From: Pseudoneurospora amorphoporcata
Lineage: Eukaryota > Ascomycota > Sordariomycetes > Sordariales > Sordariaceae
DNA length: 64,000 bases
Direction of reading: 5' to 3'
Assembly (NCBI GenBank): GCA_033297205.1
Contig: MU859090.1
Coordinates: 62,001 to 126,000 of the forward strand
Shown here: piece after piece, positions 43,674 through 56,081 of the stretch
Numbering within the stretch: the first letter of the stretch is position 1
How the letters are laid out: the number at the start of each line of letters is the position of its first letter
Made by a program: the position numbers and the translations under genes
The notes under the pieces: model-generated
Seen by the model: only the letters and a program-made list of their open reading frames with translations
Told to the model about the DNA's origin: nothing
Databases searched by the model: none

Positions 43674-44083
43674 TCTCTTTTTATCATAGCCGTGTATTGC
43701 CGTCCTAGACTGATTTCATTTGTTCTTGATCTCCAATTGCATTGCATCATTCTCGCCGTCATGTCATCCCTCCCGTCTATGAACTAGCCGACCACCATCT
43801 TCTTGGCGCCCCTCCCCCCTTTCAGAACGTATATCACAAGGCAGGCAACAAAGGGAAACTAAGAAGATGCGTGCGTGTCTTGTCGGCCTGACTCGATTTG
43901 CTGAGCTGTGTTTGTCTATCCGTCTTCACATGTAAGATGTCGATACAACAAACAGTGCGATTGTTCCCTCTTCCTTCTCCTTCCTCCTCAGGTATCATCA
44001 CTCCGCGATCGGTCGAGGTCATCTCCGTCCTTCTCCATCATCGATTGTCTGCCCCAATTCGTTCGTTGGTTCGTTCGATGGGT
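43674..44083. other. Convergent intergenic region
   Basis: 3' flanks of som1 (+) and Cox9 (-). No gene or strong repeat seen. Confidence 0.6.
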
Positions 44084-45017
44084 TTAGGCGCCCATGCGGG
44101 CAGCGCGCTCCTCCTCGAGCTTCTTGTAGTAGGCGTCACGGGCGTTGGTGCGAGGAACGTGGTAGCCGTACCTGCAAGACGCAAAATGGTTAGCTTAGAT
44201 ATATTGGTCCAAGGCATGGTACGGCATGGGAGATGTAATATTCGAGTTCGTCCATTCGTCGGTTCGAATCGAGCGCAAGGGCGCAAGGGCAGGTAAGCCA
44301 AGGTAAGGTAAGTGATTGTCATCTAGGAGGTATGTCGTACCAGTAGGCGTTGGCGAAGACGAAGCCGAGACCTAGGAAGAAAGAAGTCAGCTAACCAAGC
44401 TCGGGCTTATATATAGATAGGTAGATAGATAGATGGGTAGGTAGACAAAGACAAGGAGGTAGCTTCTTCCGGGGCGTCGGTAGGTCGTTATGGCGGGGTG
44501 AGAGCCCAGAGCTTCGAGCTTCTAGACTCATGAACCCTACCAAGCCTGGCTGGCGCGCCGTAGTAAACCGTGAATTCACGGCCCACCAGCCAGCCCAACC
44601 GGCCGGCCGGCCGAAGCTCTAAGCTCTTCCCATCGCCCGCCATGTCCCGCCGCATCCCGTCTCGTCGTCGCCCTTCAAAGAAACCACCCCCGTCCGTCCG
44701 TCCGTCCGTTCTTAGAAATTCCAATTGAATTACTCACCGAGGGAGATACCAAGGTCGAGCATGAGGCCCCGACGGAACATCTGTAAACCCGGAAAAATCA
44801 TCATGTCAGCCCCATCAATCCTCCAGTCTTCATTCCAGCTTTTTCCACTCGGTGCGTCATTGCGCCGCCGCCGGCCGAAATTCCGTCATCATCATCCCTC
44901 CTCTTGCGTCGTTTCAAATCGTCCCCTCCATTGCGCAGCGAGCGAACGAGCGAGCGAGGCTTTTCGGAAATCACTACGTACACCGGTGATGGGTCTGATA
45001 GCAGTGGTGGCGGCCAT
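44084..45017 (-). CDS. cox9: Cytochrome c oxidase subunit VIIa (Cox9)
   Basis: A small single-helix subunit of respiratory complex IV in the mitochondrial inner membrane. Four short exons, 44982-45017, 44738-44780, 44341-44371 and 44084-44171 (36, 43, 31 and 88 nt), join in phases 0, 1 and 2 and give 65 residues. The protein begins MAATTAIRPITGMFRRGLML and continues DLGISLGLGFVFANAYWYGY (the membrane helix) and HVPRTNARDAYYKKLEEERA. PITG near the start, the basic residues before the helix and the W-x-G-[FY]-H element match yeast Cox9. All exons are too short to appear as long open frames. The 366-nt second intron holds GATA, GGTAGG and CCGT tandem repeats. Confidence 0.9.
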
Positions 45018-48000
45018 TTTGACGAGATTGGGTCGTTTGGTCTTCGAAAGGGGGTCGGGGTCGGGGTCGGGTGGGTTGCGAAAAGGCGAGCGAAGCGGGT
45101 TGCGCGGTTTGAACGGCTTGGGACTCTTCCTCTCAAAATGGAGCTTCAAGATTCGTTACGAATGGATGACCTGAGGTTCGCTTGCACGGGTCGGAGCTTC
45201 CAAGCTTCCCAATCACGTGACTAGGCACGCAAGCTGCAGTTGTGTGCACAACAGCCGGAGCCGCCGCGGCAACTGCGGGTTTTCGGCAAATCTTGGAGCG
45301 CGGCCCGTTTGCGAGAAGGTGGGCTTACGTAAGTCTGGGAGCTTTCTTTCCATGGTTGTTTAACCTTATCGGTTATCGATAAGGTGATAAATCTTTCGAG
45401 ACGATGACGTCTTTGTCAACTTGATGGACTTCTCGTTGACATTGCTCATCGTGACGGCAAGATGCACGATGGTGAGTGCTGGCATGTCTTTTCAATATTG
45501 TTGAGGGCTGTTTTATTGGATTTGTCCTCATTGATATTCGAGCTTGACTTGGGCTTTCTCTCGGCATCCTTGTATTATGAAGCTTCACCCACCAAGTACC
45601 CCCTTCAAAGGTGGTATTCCTGCTGTCATTGCCTTTTCAAGTTCGCCATGATCCTCCATCCTTCGACCGAGTATATGCTTGTCCTCAGAGTTGGAGGTTG
45701 CTTTTACGGCCAACAATGAACGGAAAAGGTAACCATTCCAACCTAGCCAGGAACAGAGCCGGCGTTTCTATCCAAGTCCTTTAAGCTTTCAAAGTCCGGT
45801 TTCTTTATCAGATTTGACATTTTGTGACGATGTTCCTGGGCCTGCAGATCTTTTGCCAACCGGCTGTAATTGTCCTCGAATTCCATCATCAACGACCCCA
45901 AACCCCCACTCCTGACATAGACTATATGGTGTTCGGCCTTCTTTGATAGGATTATGCCACAAATCCCGTACGACCTACCCATCAGTCATCTGATGTTGAG
46001 GCTGAACTTGTGAGAAACCTGGACTCCTGGAGCTGTTAATGGCGGTGTCACTCAGAAACATGTTTCTACCGGAGATGGGATTGAAGTTCGAATCAGAGAT
46101 CGAGGCGGTAAAACCAAGCGGGCATCTGCATGTGCCATCCGGTAGTCATTGGACCGGTATATAGAGACTTGCGGTACCGTTTTGTCAACGAGTGACACTC
46201 GCACACTTGTTCATGTTGTCCAGTTGGGTAGACGATTTCTCGTTGGCCATGTTGTCTCGGGCAGGCGCTTAGAGGCTCAAACACACAAAAACTAGAACAA
46301 ACAAACATGAAAATTCATGCTGTCAACGGTTCATGGTTGTGTTTTGTCGGCGTCGAGTGTAAAGATGACTGTAGGTGGTCAGTGCATCACCCCGCAACAG
46401 TTTCAGGGCCTTGGATATCTCCAAGGCACATCACCATTTCCTTTTATTTTTATTTTTATTTTTCTTCAACCACCTCTTCGTAGGACCAAAATTATAAATG
46501 TTCGTCACGGCTCACCAAACTCACCGCTTCCCACCAAACCGCGAGTCGAGCACCAATTCGATCTGCAAGGGCATTGATCAGGACGGGGCAAACTGCTTCC
46601 TCCTGTTTCTTTCCGTAACAGAAAATGTCTTGCCAGGTGCAAGCAGCCCCGTCAGTCCGCAAACGCATCAATGCGCTCGATGGAAATCCGAAAGAGAAGC
46701 GCCGTTAAGACTTCGTATGGTGGCGCCAGTGTAAAAAGACACTACGCTTTTCTTGTATGTTTTTTTTTCTGGAATGACCATTGAGGTCAGCAATATGGTC
46801 ATCGACTACCACCGGAGGAGGATGAGCGCTTCTTCTTCGGGGCACACGGGGCACACGGAGCCTACGACCCAGAAGGGAAAGGGTTCCGCCAACGGGCGGC
46901 CGGGCCCCCTGAGCAGACGCTCGAACCCTGGGCGTCACAGGGCGTGTGATGACGCTTCATGAGAACTGTGGGGGCGGCGATGAGGCTATCCCCGCAACGG
47001 TCAAGCGCTGTTATATCATGAAACATGGCTAGGTACAGAATGAGTCCGGCCCCGCCGTTACATGAAGCGCTCTCCCGCTTTCTCGCGCTCTCTGAAGCGC
47101 TGTGCTTGTTGGTGGGCTCTTTTTGTGAAGAACACCGGCGTCGAACGATAAACGAGGGGACGGGAAAGCTTCTCGGCGATCTCCCAAGCTTCAGGGAAGC
47201 AATTCGTCGCTTGGAGCCGCCAGTGATATTTTGAGTTGAAGGTCGGTTGAAAGCTCACTGCAGGAGGCGCCGTCACATTCGACCACTGTTGGATCAAGAA
47301 CAGTCGCGAATCCAGAAACTAAAATCCAGGGATGGTGATTCTAGGGACCAGATGAGGTTGCAAAATCCAACCTTGCGTAGATCGTCTGATGCGCATGAGA
47401 TGAAGGGCGGACTTTATTGGCATGAGTCGGACGGTGTTGAGATGAGGGAAGGCATAAAGATGGGCTTGAAGAACGTTCAGTCTGGACTCTATTGACGAGC
47501 AGAAGAATAACAAGCGAAACTGTGCGCACCCAGCACGACACTATCGTTTCCATCGTGGAGGATGTGAAGCGAGATCTGGTTAGAGTAACACTTTCCGATC
47601 CCTCCCATCCTTCAGTTTCCCACCCATGCAAAGTAATAGTGTAGAGCCCTTGTTCAGCCCAACCCTCCAATCATGGCAACCATCGATGTCACGCAAGCCT
47701 AAACGTGGAAACTGGTCGAGTCCCGAAAGAACACGCAAACACCATATCCAAAACCCGGTCTATAGCGACGCGTCTAAATCTGGTACAGGTCAGCCTTAGG
47801 TGAGCCATGTCATTGCAAAGATAGATCTCTGCTACCACGCTGTGATGCAATGGCCGCCCATTTCACAAAATTTCAAAGGTGTATCAACAATTTCAGGGAC
47901 TTGAGATGAACCCATCGGGCTATGGTTCGCCAACGTCCGAGTCCCCACCTCCAAAAGTCTTGGCAGGGGTTTGCTGCAGAACTGCAGGGATGTGGAGGGG

Positions 48001-49161
48001 GCTCGTCTTTCTTCTCATCAACATCCCCTCATTCCAGGTACCAAAAGTAAAGTTTCTGTATGGCGCCCTCCCACTTCCCGCCTCACTGACTGCTGCTGCC
48101 TTTCTCGTAATCTGCAAGGCACCTTCCCCAATCCCAGATGCGCGGGAACATTCCAAAGTGACATTCATGTGCGCCTTCCTCACCTCACCTCACCTCAGAA
48201 GTCTAAGCCACGGCGTGCCATTGCTCTTGCCATGGAGACTGACACTCGATCCCAGAAATGGCAGGAGCGGCCAGGGTGGATATGGACCAGGCGAGTAGGT
48301 ACAGTCAGGAAGCCCTGAAGTCGAACTCGAGACGGAAGCCACGAGGAGCATCGTCCTCCCTTGTCGGTACTGTTGAGCTTGGCTCCTTCTTATTATTCGC
48401 GCCTTCCCCTCACTCTCCATATTGAACTGTGATTCCCGTCCTCTCTTATTTTTTCGTGATGGCAATCTGACTGGACCGAGTGATTGCATCTCTGGTGACC
48501 AAGCACGTCGACCAAGTACACTCGGCGATATCGCAAGCAACAACTTCCATTCATTCAACTTTCACTTCATAGTCGTTCTCTACAATACCTGATCTTCGAT
48601 ACTGCCGGTGGTTTTCAGACGGGTCACTCCCTCTTCAATAGGTCGCAATACCTGAAACAATTTCCTTCGCCAAAGATTGTGCATTCCTTTCACGACTCAC
48701 GTCATTTTCATCTCTTCTTTCTGTCGCGTTTCTCATCAAGTCCGCCCTGGTTTACGTTTCAGCTTTGCTTCCCACCAACAACTGGATCATCACTTTCGAC
48801 AAGAGCCGGTCTTTCTCTTGCGCGTTTCGGTCTTCTCGTCTCAAAAATCCTCGACAACAGCAGGGAGAGTCACCCTTGACCTGGCTGTGCCACCATACGA
48901 GATTGGTCCTACCTACCCACGCTCACCACCGAGTTCACCTTGGAAAGTATCAACAAGGGGATCACGGGAGTCCGGCTCAGACAAGGCTTCGTCATCGTTT
49001 TCACCTCAGATCGTCTTGGGAGAGACACGCTACGGTTGCTGCCATCGCGTGTCGCTTCCGTTTCTACCAGGACCTCATAACGTCGGGCGCGGAACCACCA
49101 CCAGTCGATTTCCACCATTTTTACTTTTCCCTTCGACTTCAACGGCAACTGATAGATAGAA
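45018..49161. other. 4.1-kb stretch without a recognised gene
   Basis: Lies between the divergent Cox9 (-) and CFEM (+) genes. Frames of 70-170 codons occur on both strands and overlap; none has a domain or convincing splice partners. A 79-codon minus-strand frame at 45743-45982 (starting MGRSYGICGII) is the most protein-like but has no known relative that I recognise. A TTTTTA repeat lies near 46442-46463. The last 500 nt are the CFEM promoter and leader. Confidence 0.4.
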
Positions 49162-50455
49162 ATGTTGGTCCGCAAGACCCTGGCGCTGCTCGCCGCAGCT
49201 GTGATGGTTACTGGACAGTCCATCGACAGTCTGTCCGAGTGTTCTGTAAGTGCTCTCACTATTAGCTCATCCCGTCATATAAGAACGTGTTCGTTGTGGC
49301 ATCAGTATAGTGGCATTTCTTTGGTGGCAGAAACGCCTTGGGTTAGGAATAGAAGAGCTTCTGTCACTGTACTAATGCCACAACGAACAACCCCTAACCT
49401 CCATGGAACGCGGTGTCCATGGATAAACATGACTGCGCGACTGTCATCACTTTCCGTTCTCCAGTGTCTGAAGCCTGACTGATAGTTTTCATAGAAAAAT
49501 TGCTACTACTCTTCCCGCGATGGATCCTCGCAGTGCACCGGCGCCCTTCAGGCTGACATGAATTGCCTTTGCCCCAAAGCCGACTTTTTCAACGCCATCC
49601 ATGACTGTGTGACGAAGGCTTGCGCACCTGATGACGCTGGTATTGCTGTAGCCGCAGCTCAAGCTTTGTGTGCAAGTAAGTTGAAATAGAACCTGGAATC
49701 ACGAAAGAAACAGGTTGGATAGATGAACTGACATGGTTTCATAGCCGCGACGCTTCCTGCCGAGGGACCGCCCGCAACTTCAGCGGCTCCCGGAAACCCT
49801 GATGCTGCCGCACCCCCGGCAAGTACTACTGCGCCCGAGACCCCCGCTGGAGAGAACCAGCCTGCTGCCTCTTCAGTGACTTCGACTGAGCCGTCCGCTT
49901 CCGTTCCGACGGATGCCGCTGCCACCAGTGCCACGGCCCCATCAACCGTAAGCTAGTCGGATGCTTTTTGGATCGAAAAGAAACTAATCCTTTTTTCTCC
50001 AGGCCGCCACTTCCACTACTGAGAACTTCGAGTCGGCAACATCCACTGGAGCCGGCGCGATTGTCCCCGTGGCTACTGAAGGCTCCAGCACCTCTTCCGC
50101 TTCTGCCCCGGCATCAACCTCCAAGGACAGTGATGAGGATGATGATGAACCGGGACTTTCTACGGGCGCCAAAGCCGGCATTGGTGCTGGCATCGGAGTG
50201 GGATCCTTGGTTTTGCTAGTCACTCTCGCCCTTGTTCTTTTCCGCAAGCGCAGGACCCCGAAGGATCATATCAAGATCTCGGACCCTGTGGCGGGTGGAC
50301 GTCACTACGCTAGCGATCCATACAACCACAACAACTTCTCGGGAGCTACCAGCCAGGGTGCCGGCATCACCATCATGACCGAGAACGAGTTGGAGATGAA
50401 GAGTCGCCGGTATGAGGACATGGTGCCTAGACAGCAGCCGAGGAACATGGTTTAA
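49162..50455 (+). CDS. CFEM-domain single-pass membrane protein
   Basis: CFEM proteins are fungal surface proteins; some bind haem, others act as receptors or effectors. Four exons, 49162-49245, 49495-49675, 49745-49947 and 50003-50455, join in phases 0, 1 and 0, giving 306 residues. The signal peptide is MLVRKTLALLAAAVMVTG. The CFEM region follows (residues 27-88) with eight cysteines in the expected order: CSKNC, QC, MNCLC, DC, KAC and LC, with an Asp (PKADF) nearby. About 125 Thr/Ser/Pro/Ala-rich residues lead to a helix (AGIGAGIGVGSLVLLVTLALVLF), then RKRR and a cytosolic tail of about 70 residues. It is therefore transmembrane rather than GPI-anchored. The first intron is unusually long (249 nt). 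Confidence 0.85.
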
Positions 50456-51393
50456 GGTTTACACTGGCAATGAAAAAGTGATGTAGGGGAAGAGATATGA
50501 TGAACAACAAAAGGAAAGATTAAAAGCAAAAACCAACAAAAACAAGAACAAAACAACACAGCGAGTGTTTTCATCAGCGAAGGACGGACAGCGAGCATGT
50601 ACGCTTACGGGCGACCAAAGAATAGGGGCATACATCTGTAGCCGGGCTCTGTATTACCAAAGTCTTGGGCGGTTTGTAGTCGGGTTTCGACACGCGGGCA
50701 TGTTGCTTGATTTCTAGCTTTGAATTTCCTGTACATATTTGACAGACTCGCTACAATGAACATGATTACTTGATGACTTGGGTGCATCTTTCCGGTGTGA
50801 GCCAGTGATGTGAGATTTGACCATGGGTTAGGAATTGTGCATTTGAAGCTGGCAAGTAATCAAACCATGAAGAAGAATCAATTCATATCAGCGCCAGTGG
50901 CCTGCGTGGTCTACACTAGGTAGCCATCGGGTAGGCACCGGGGTTCCCTCGTGACGCATGGCATGGGTGCAGTCCGGGTGGATGGGTGGCTTTCTTGGTA
51001 TATTGCGATCTATTTTACAAAATGACAGGGTACCGTTCGTAGACGAAGACGAAAAAACAAGGTCAGGAGGCCTCTTCCTCCCTTTTCCTTTTGAACTCCT
51101 TCGCTCCAGCATTGTCTGTCTGTCTGTCCGTCTGTCTTTTACTCGTACATAAATACAGTTCTTTCCCAAATGCCCCCTTGCCATGATCATATCATGCATG
51201 CCCCATCCGTCAGTCAGTCATGTGACCGACCGTCCACTCCTTCCTTGCTTTGCCTTGACATGCATGCATGGGTTATGGGGAGGTTTTTAGCGAAAGTGGA
51301 CTGCAGGCAGCCGCCGCCGCCACACATTTTACTACCTACTGTGTAGTGTGTGTGTGTGTGTGTCTGTACATACAGATGGCGAGAGGCGTTTTT
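50456..51393. other. Convergent intergenic region with TCTG and GT repeats
   Basis: 3' flanks of the CFEM gene (+) and uL22m (-). Contains a TCTG repeat near 51112-51136 and a GT run at about 51345-51364. No gene. Confidence 0.6.
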
Positions 51394-52757
51394 TTACCAA
51401 GAGTAAAACTGGCGCTGGGAAGTGACGGGGCGGTCGGGCAAGTGAACCCAGGGACCTTGGCGGAGCTTCTTGGCGACGCGCTCTTGGTGTTCGCGGATGC
51501 GCGTCTTTTCTTCCTTGAGGACGAGGGTCATGGCTAGAAGGAGTGGTGTTAGTTTTTTTTTTTTTTTGTTAGGGTTCGGGGGACGAAAGGGAGGAAGAAG
51601 GGGCACTCACTAGTACTAGGCTTGTCCATCTTGAACACCCTGCCTCTGGCACGATAATCCATCTCGGCACCTCTGATGGGACCCTTGTTGACAAAGGTCT
51701 CGGCAACATAGATGCGCGTCGGGTCGCGGATCTCCATGTGCTTGCCGTCCTTGGTCTGGATCTTGACGGGCTCCTCCTGAGTTTCGGTATCCTTGTTGGC
51801 AGCAGCCTTGCCCAAGCCCATGCCGCGCGTGACAATGGCGTGCGCCTCGGCCCGGAGCAGCTCGGTCTTGACCTCCTTGGCCATCTTCTTCTTGCTGAAC
51901 TGCATCTGCACCAGGGCCTCGGACACGGTCTTGCCGCGGATCTGGCGCGACAGGTGCACCAGCTTCTTGACCGAGGTGGGCAGCTGGTGAGTCTTGAACA
52001 CCAGCTTGCGCTCGGTGCGGGCGATGCGCTCGGCCTTGGGCTCGACGCTCCACGGGTCCGTGCCCCGCTGCAGCTTGCGGATCATCATCTTGCGCTCCCA
52101 CCGCAGGCGCGAGCGCGGGTCCGGGTCGACGGCGCGCAACATGTGGTCCTTGATCAGCGAGATGCCCATCGCCGTGACAATGCCGTCGCGCTCTGCGGCA
52201 GCCTGCTTCTCCGCCTTTTCGGTGGCCCAGGCCTTGTACTTTTCGTGCGAGGAGGCTAGCTCGTCGGCTTTTGACACAGAGGCGGTGTCGGCGAAGATGG
52301 ACTCGCCTTCGAGACGGCCGCGCACGCGCGCGACGATCTCCTCCTGCGTGAACCTCTTGGGGGTGCGGGCAATCTCGGCCTGCTTGAGCTCCTCCTTGGC
52401 CTTCCTACGCTCCTCCATCTTCTGCTTGCCCCAGCTGAAGAGACTCCATTGTTGGGAGGACGTGGTGTGGATAGATCTGGTGGTGGTGGTGGGGGTGTTG
52501 TTGGCGATCGAAAGCGACTGGAGAGCCGGGACGAGGGCGTTGGCGGAGGAGGGGGAGGCTGCTGTTCACGGTGCAAGGCAGGAAGCCTGAGTGTTAGTCT
52601 TTGAAGTTATTTGGATTTATTTGATTTGTTTTGGACATGGCGACGGCGACGGCGACGACGACGATGATGATGAAGTATCATAAAGGAAACGCAATGGTGT
52701 GGTGGTTGCTAACTAACCGCTCTTCAGGAGCCGCCTGGACGGCACATTGAGACTCAT
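51394..52757 (-). CDS. mrpl22: Mitochondrial ribosomal protein uL22m
   Basis: Large-subunit mitoribosome protein; uL22 lines the peptide exit tunnel. Exons 52718-52757, 51611-52561 and 51394-51533 join in phases 1 and 1, giving 376 residues. The N-terminus MSLNVPSRRLLKS plus the next 40 Ser/Thr/Ala-rich residues (including RSIHTTSS) is a likely mitochondrial presequence, followed by WSLFSWGKQKMEERRKAKEE. The L22 core starts near TSVKKLVHLSRQIRGKTVSE, then ALVQMQFSKKKMAKEVKTEL, LLRAEAHAIVTRGMG, IYVAETFVNKGPIRGAEMDY and RARGRVFKMDKPST. It ends with HLPDRPVTSQRQFYSW. The first exon encodes only 13 complete codons. Confidence 0.9.
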
Positions 52758-53868
52758 GATGGTGCCGGTGTGGATGGCATTGGCAATCGGGCCTCTCTCT
52801 CTCTCTAAAAACAGAAAGACGGAGCTCGGATCGGGGGGGACGCGACGAACGACGGACGGGCTGGACGGTAGTGGTCGGCCGGACTGGGACTCGCTGCACT
52901 GCTGCAGTGAGGAAAGTGGGACAAAATTCTCGACGGCATGTTCCGCTTTCCGCGTTTCTTTGCGGCAACAACGGCCTGCCCCACATTTAAGGCCCATGGG
53001 CCAACCTACCCCAAGTCTTGGCGATTGTGAGTACATTCCATAACATGTCGAACTTCAACTCAACATCAACTTCATGCTTGCCTCTGGACCTACCATCAAC
53101 CTTCCTTATTGCCACGGGGACAACGGTGTCTTATCATTATGACGTTCTCAGTACCTTTTCCAACTTCTTTCTCTTTCCCTCGAGGCATGTCCACCGCGAA
53201 CTTCTATGGCTTACTCGAGATGCACTGCCATGATCACAGCTACCTAGGTACCTATTTGGGACACTCGACGGAAAATGTCACTACTCGCAATTATACTATC
53301 CTCTGAGGAAGTTGCCTTTCTTAACAATTCATCAAGATATCACGGATTTCTCTTTCCGTTCAGCACAAGCAGTTCCTCCATCTTCCGGCCTTGTTGTCTC
53401 CAATGGTCCTCTTCTTGAGGAAGGGTCAATGTTCATACAACACCATGAACGTGGGATTACCACGGGAAAGTGTGTCTGCTCTACGCAGCTCTAGAGGTAA
53501 GGTAGTTCCATTGTCAAAGCCAATATAGTGCATTGCTCTTTACCACCTCAACAGGATAGCATCTTCCATGCCTGGATACCAATGTCATCTCGAAAACAGC
53601 ATCTGGCAGTCGCTCCTCAAGTAATGTGTTGCCCCAATTTTAATTAACAACTTCTCTTTTCCCACTCTTTACTCCGTCCCCTCGTCATCTCGTGGTCATT
53701 CTTTGGATCCATCGTGGACTGTGAAAGTGTTACATTTACATTCTTTTCTCGCCCATCATCCCTCGCTACTTGTCTTCACGCCAGGTCTTGTTTGGATACC
53801 CATCCATGCATGCTTATTCGATTCGCCATCATTATCAGCCTCATTAGCCATTGCAACAGATCAAAAAC
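52758..53868. other. Divergent intergenic region
   Basis: About 1.1 kb upstream of uL22m (-) and the DUF3112-like gene (+). A CTCT run lies at 52794-52808. Short frames have no signature. The last 300 nt are CT-rich and leader-like. Confidence 0.5.
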
Positions 53869-56081
53869 ATGGGTACACCAAAATCTGAGCAGGGTGTGGT
53901 AAGGATTTCCTCCCTTTCAACAGACCAGCAAACTAGGTGTTGTCGACGCAGTTGCTAATAGCCATCGTGATCAGGCACCCTCCTCCGGGCCGCCATACCT
54001 CCCCCCGTATGCCCCGGTCGGCGGAATACCCTCCTTCAAGCACGACCTTGTCCCCTGCATTATATTCTTGATAATGTTCTTCCTTGTTGCCGCTGTGCAT
54101 ATGATCTTGTTCCAACTCAACAGACGCCGCGGCATCAAGTTCGTCTTTTCCGCGCTACTCTTTGGCTTCTGCATGGCCCGGATCACGGCAGTCTCGATGC
54201 GTTTGGTCTGGGCATCAGACTCGGACAACCCTCGCCTTGCAATTGCTGCCAACGTTTTCATCCTTCTTGGCGGCGTCATCATCGTCATTGTCAACCTCTT
54301 CTTTACTCAACGCCTCCTCCGCGCAATTCACCCACGCCAGGGCTGGAAGACACTCTGGAACAACATCTTTTGGGGCCTCCTCATAAGCATCGTCTCTGCC
54401 CTAATTATCATCATCGCAGCAACTGTTCATTTCTTCTTTACCCTCGACACCAAAACTCGCTACGCCGAGCGTATCTTGCTGCTCACCTGCAGCACTTGGC
54501 TAACCAGCATGTCTTTTCTCCCTCTTGTTGCCAGTGGATACTTCGGATGGTGCATTTTCAAGCCCGCCGTCGACCCCACTGCAATTGAAGACTTTGGAAC
54601 GGGATCAGTAAAACGCAAGATCAGAGTGTTGTTGTTTGGTTCGCTCATGGCCACCCTTGGTACCGGCTTCAGACTTGGGGCAAACTTCGCCGGACGTGAG
54701 ATCGGCCACGCGACATGGTACCACAGCCACGCCGCCTTCTACGTCTTCAACTTTACCATCGAAATTCTCACCGTGGTCGTTTACGCTGCCTTTCGAATTG
54801 ACAAGCTCTTTTGGGTACCGGACGGGGCCAGGGGACCAGGCGATTATAACAGGGAACCAGAAGAAAGCCCACCACAAACGCCACCGCCAGGGACACCCCC
54901 AGGGCCACCCCCAGGGGCACCCCCAGGGGACCAAGACAGGCCAGACGCCCCACCCGGGCAAAGGCGCGGGGATATACACATGGAGTACATGGACAACGAA
55001 CGTGTCGGCCGGCCTGCAACGGCCGCGAAGGCTCCAAACTGGGACCAGACAGCTGTACAACCATCTGATGCTTCTGATACTACTAAGACACCCGGGCAAT
55101 CTCTTTCTCCTGTGAGTTCACGACCTCTTCTCGCGGGATCCCCCACTACGGCGCCTGAGACGTCCATGTCTGAGAGCGGGGCGCAGGCTTCGTCCTCTGC
55201 TGCAACTGGAATTAGAGCACCGGCTCCTTCTTCTTCACAGAACGAAGCTCCAACGGCCCCAGGATCTGAGTCTAGGCAAGAGGGAGCTTTTTCGTCTTTG
55301 CATGTAAGAGCGGCGGGTGCTGCGAGGGCTGCGGTGACGGCCGGCCCGGCTGATAATGGGCAAGATCGTCACGTGCACTTCAAGGGGCAGGTGAGTTCAG
55401 CCCATCTGGCCTGATAGTGAGGCAAGCTAAAGGAGATTCTGACGAGATAGAATGAAGAACCCGGCGGCGTAATAGAAGGGGATGGAGAGGGTGTAGGTGG
55501 TTCTTCTGGTCAGCCGAGTATTAGGCCAGGTAAGTTGAGCTGGCATTGTTTCTTCCCATATTCTTTCAGGCATCTCTTGTGTGGCTCAACACATCACACA
55601 CACCCGTTGAGCGTGGCATACAGCTTGGCTCCCCTCTGTGTACTTACCAGCTTCGTCAGTCACATACTCCTTTGTGTTTTCAAGTGGCTTATACGTCCCC
55701 CTTCTCATTTCCCGGAAACGTCTTCAGTCGAAATACTGACTATAAGGATGATTTTCAACGACAGCCAGCAGCGTATACTCCACAGATGGGAATGGAAACA
55801 ACACAGTCAACGAAAGAGTAACCTCGTGGGAGCCATCATAGTTCAGAGGCTTCCTGAACGATTCACTTGCACCTTTGGAGGCATCGGGCGGCGGAGAACC
55901 GTGGGACAGACACGTACAAGTCCAGGACAACAGGGACCGTAACACACCGACTATGGTAACGAGGAGTGAGGAGGAGGTGGATATTCCGCTTAGGGCTTCC
56001 TTTGGTGGTGTGACGGAGGATGAGGCGTCAGAGAGGAGTGGTGGCTCGAAGCAAACACGGGAACCTTTACAGGAGGAATGA
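53869..56081 (+). CDS. DUF3112-like seven-helix membrane protein with Pro-rich tail
   Basis: Exon 1 is 30 nt (53869-53898, MGTPKSEQGV). Exon 2 (53975-55390) encodes APSSGPPYLPPYAPVGGIPS and seven hydrophobic helices, the last being FYVFNFTIEILTVVVYAAF. The block after it (KLFWVPDGARGPGDYN) fits the fungal DUF3112 family, whose function is unknown. The tail has PPG-type repeats (PGTPPGPPPGAPPGD) and Ser/Thr-rich sequence. A 60-nt intron (GTGAGT...GATAG) leads to exon 3 (55451-55529, NEEPGGVIEGDGEGVGG), which ends at a strong GTAAGT in phase 1. A coding-like stretch at 55841-56081 (WDRHVQVQDNRDRN, then EEEVDIPLRASFGGVTED) is probably the last exon, but I could not find a phase-consistent acceptor. 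If exon 2 is not spliced, the protein ends at 55414. Confidence 0.7.

Noticed and set aside
44255..44285. GGTTCGAATCG resembling a tRNA T-arm
   Set aside because: No acceptor stem, D-arm or anticodon arm can be built around it; it lies in a Cox9 intron.
44781..44830. ATGATGA (C-box-like) on the minus strand in the first Cox9 intron
   Set aside because: Only about 20 nt remain before the acceptor, with no D box or closing stem downstream.
51738..52259. 173-codon plus-strand frame
   Set aside because: Antisense shadow of uL22m.
54605..55099. 164-codon minus-strand frame
   Set aside because: Antisense shadow of the Pro-rich tail of the DUF3112-like gene.
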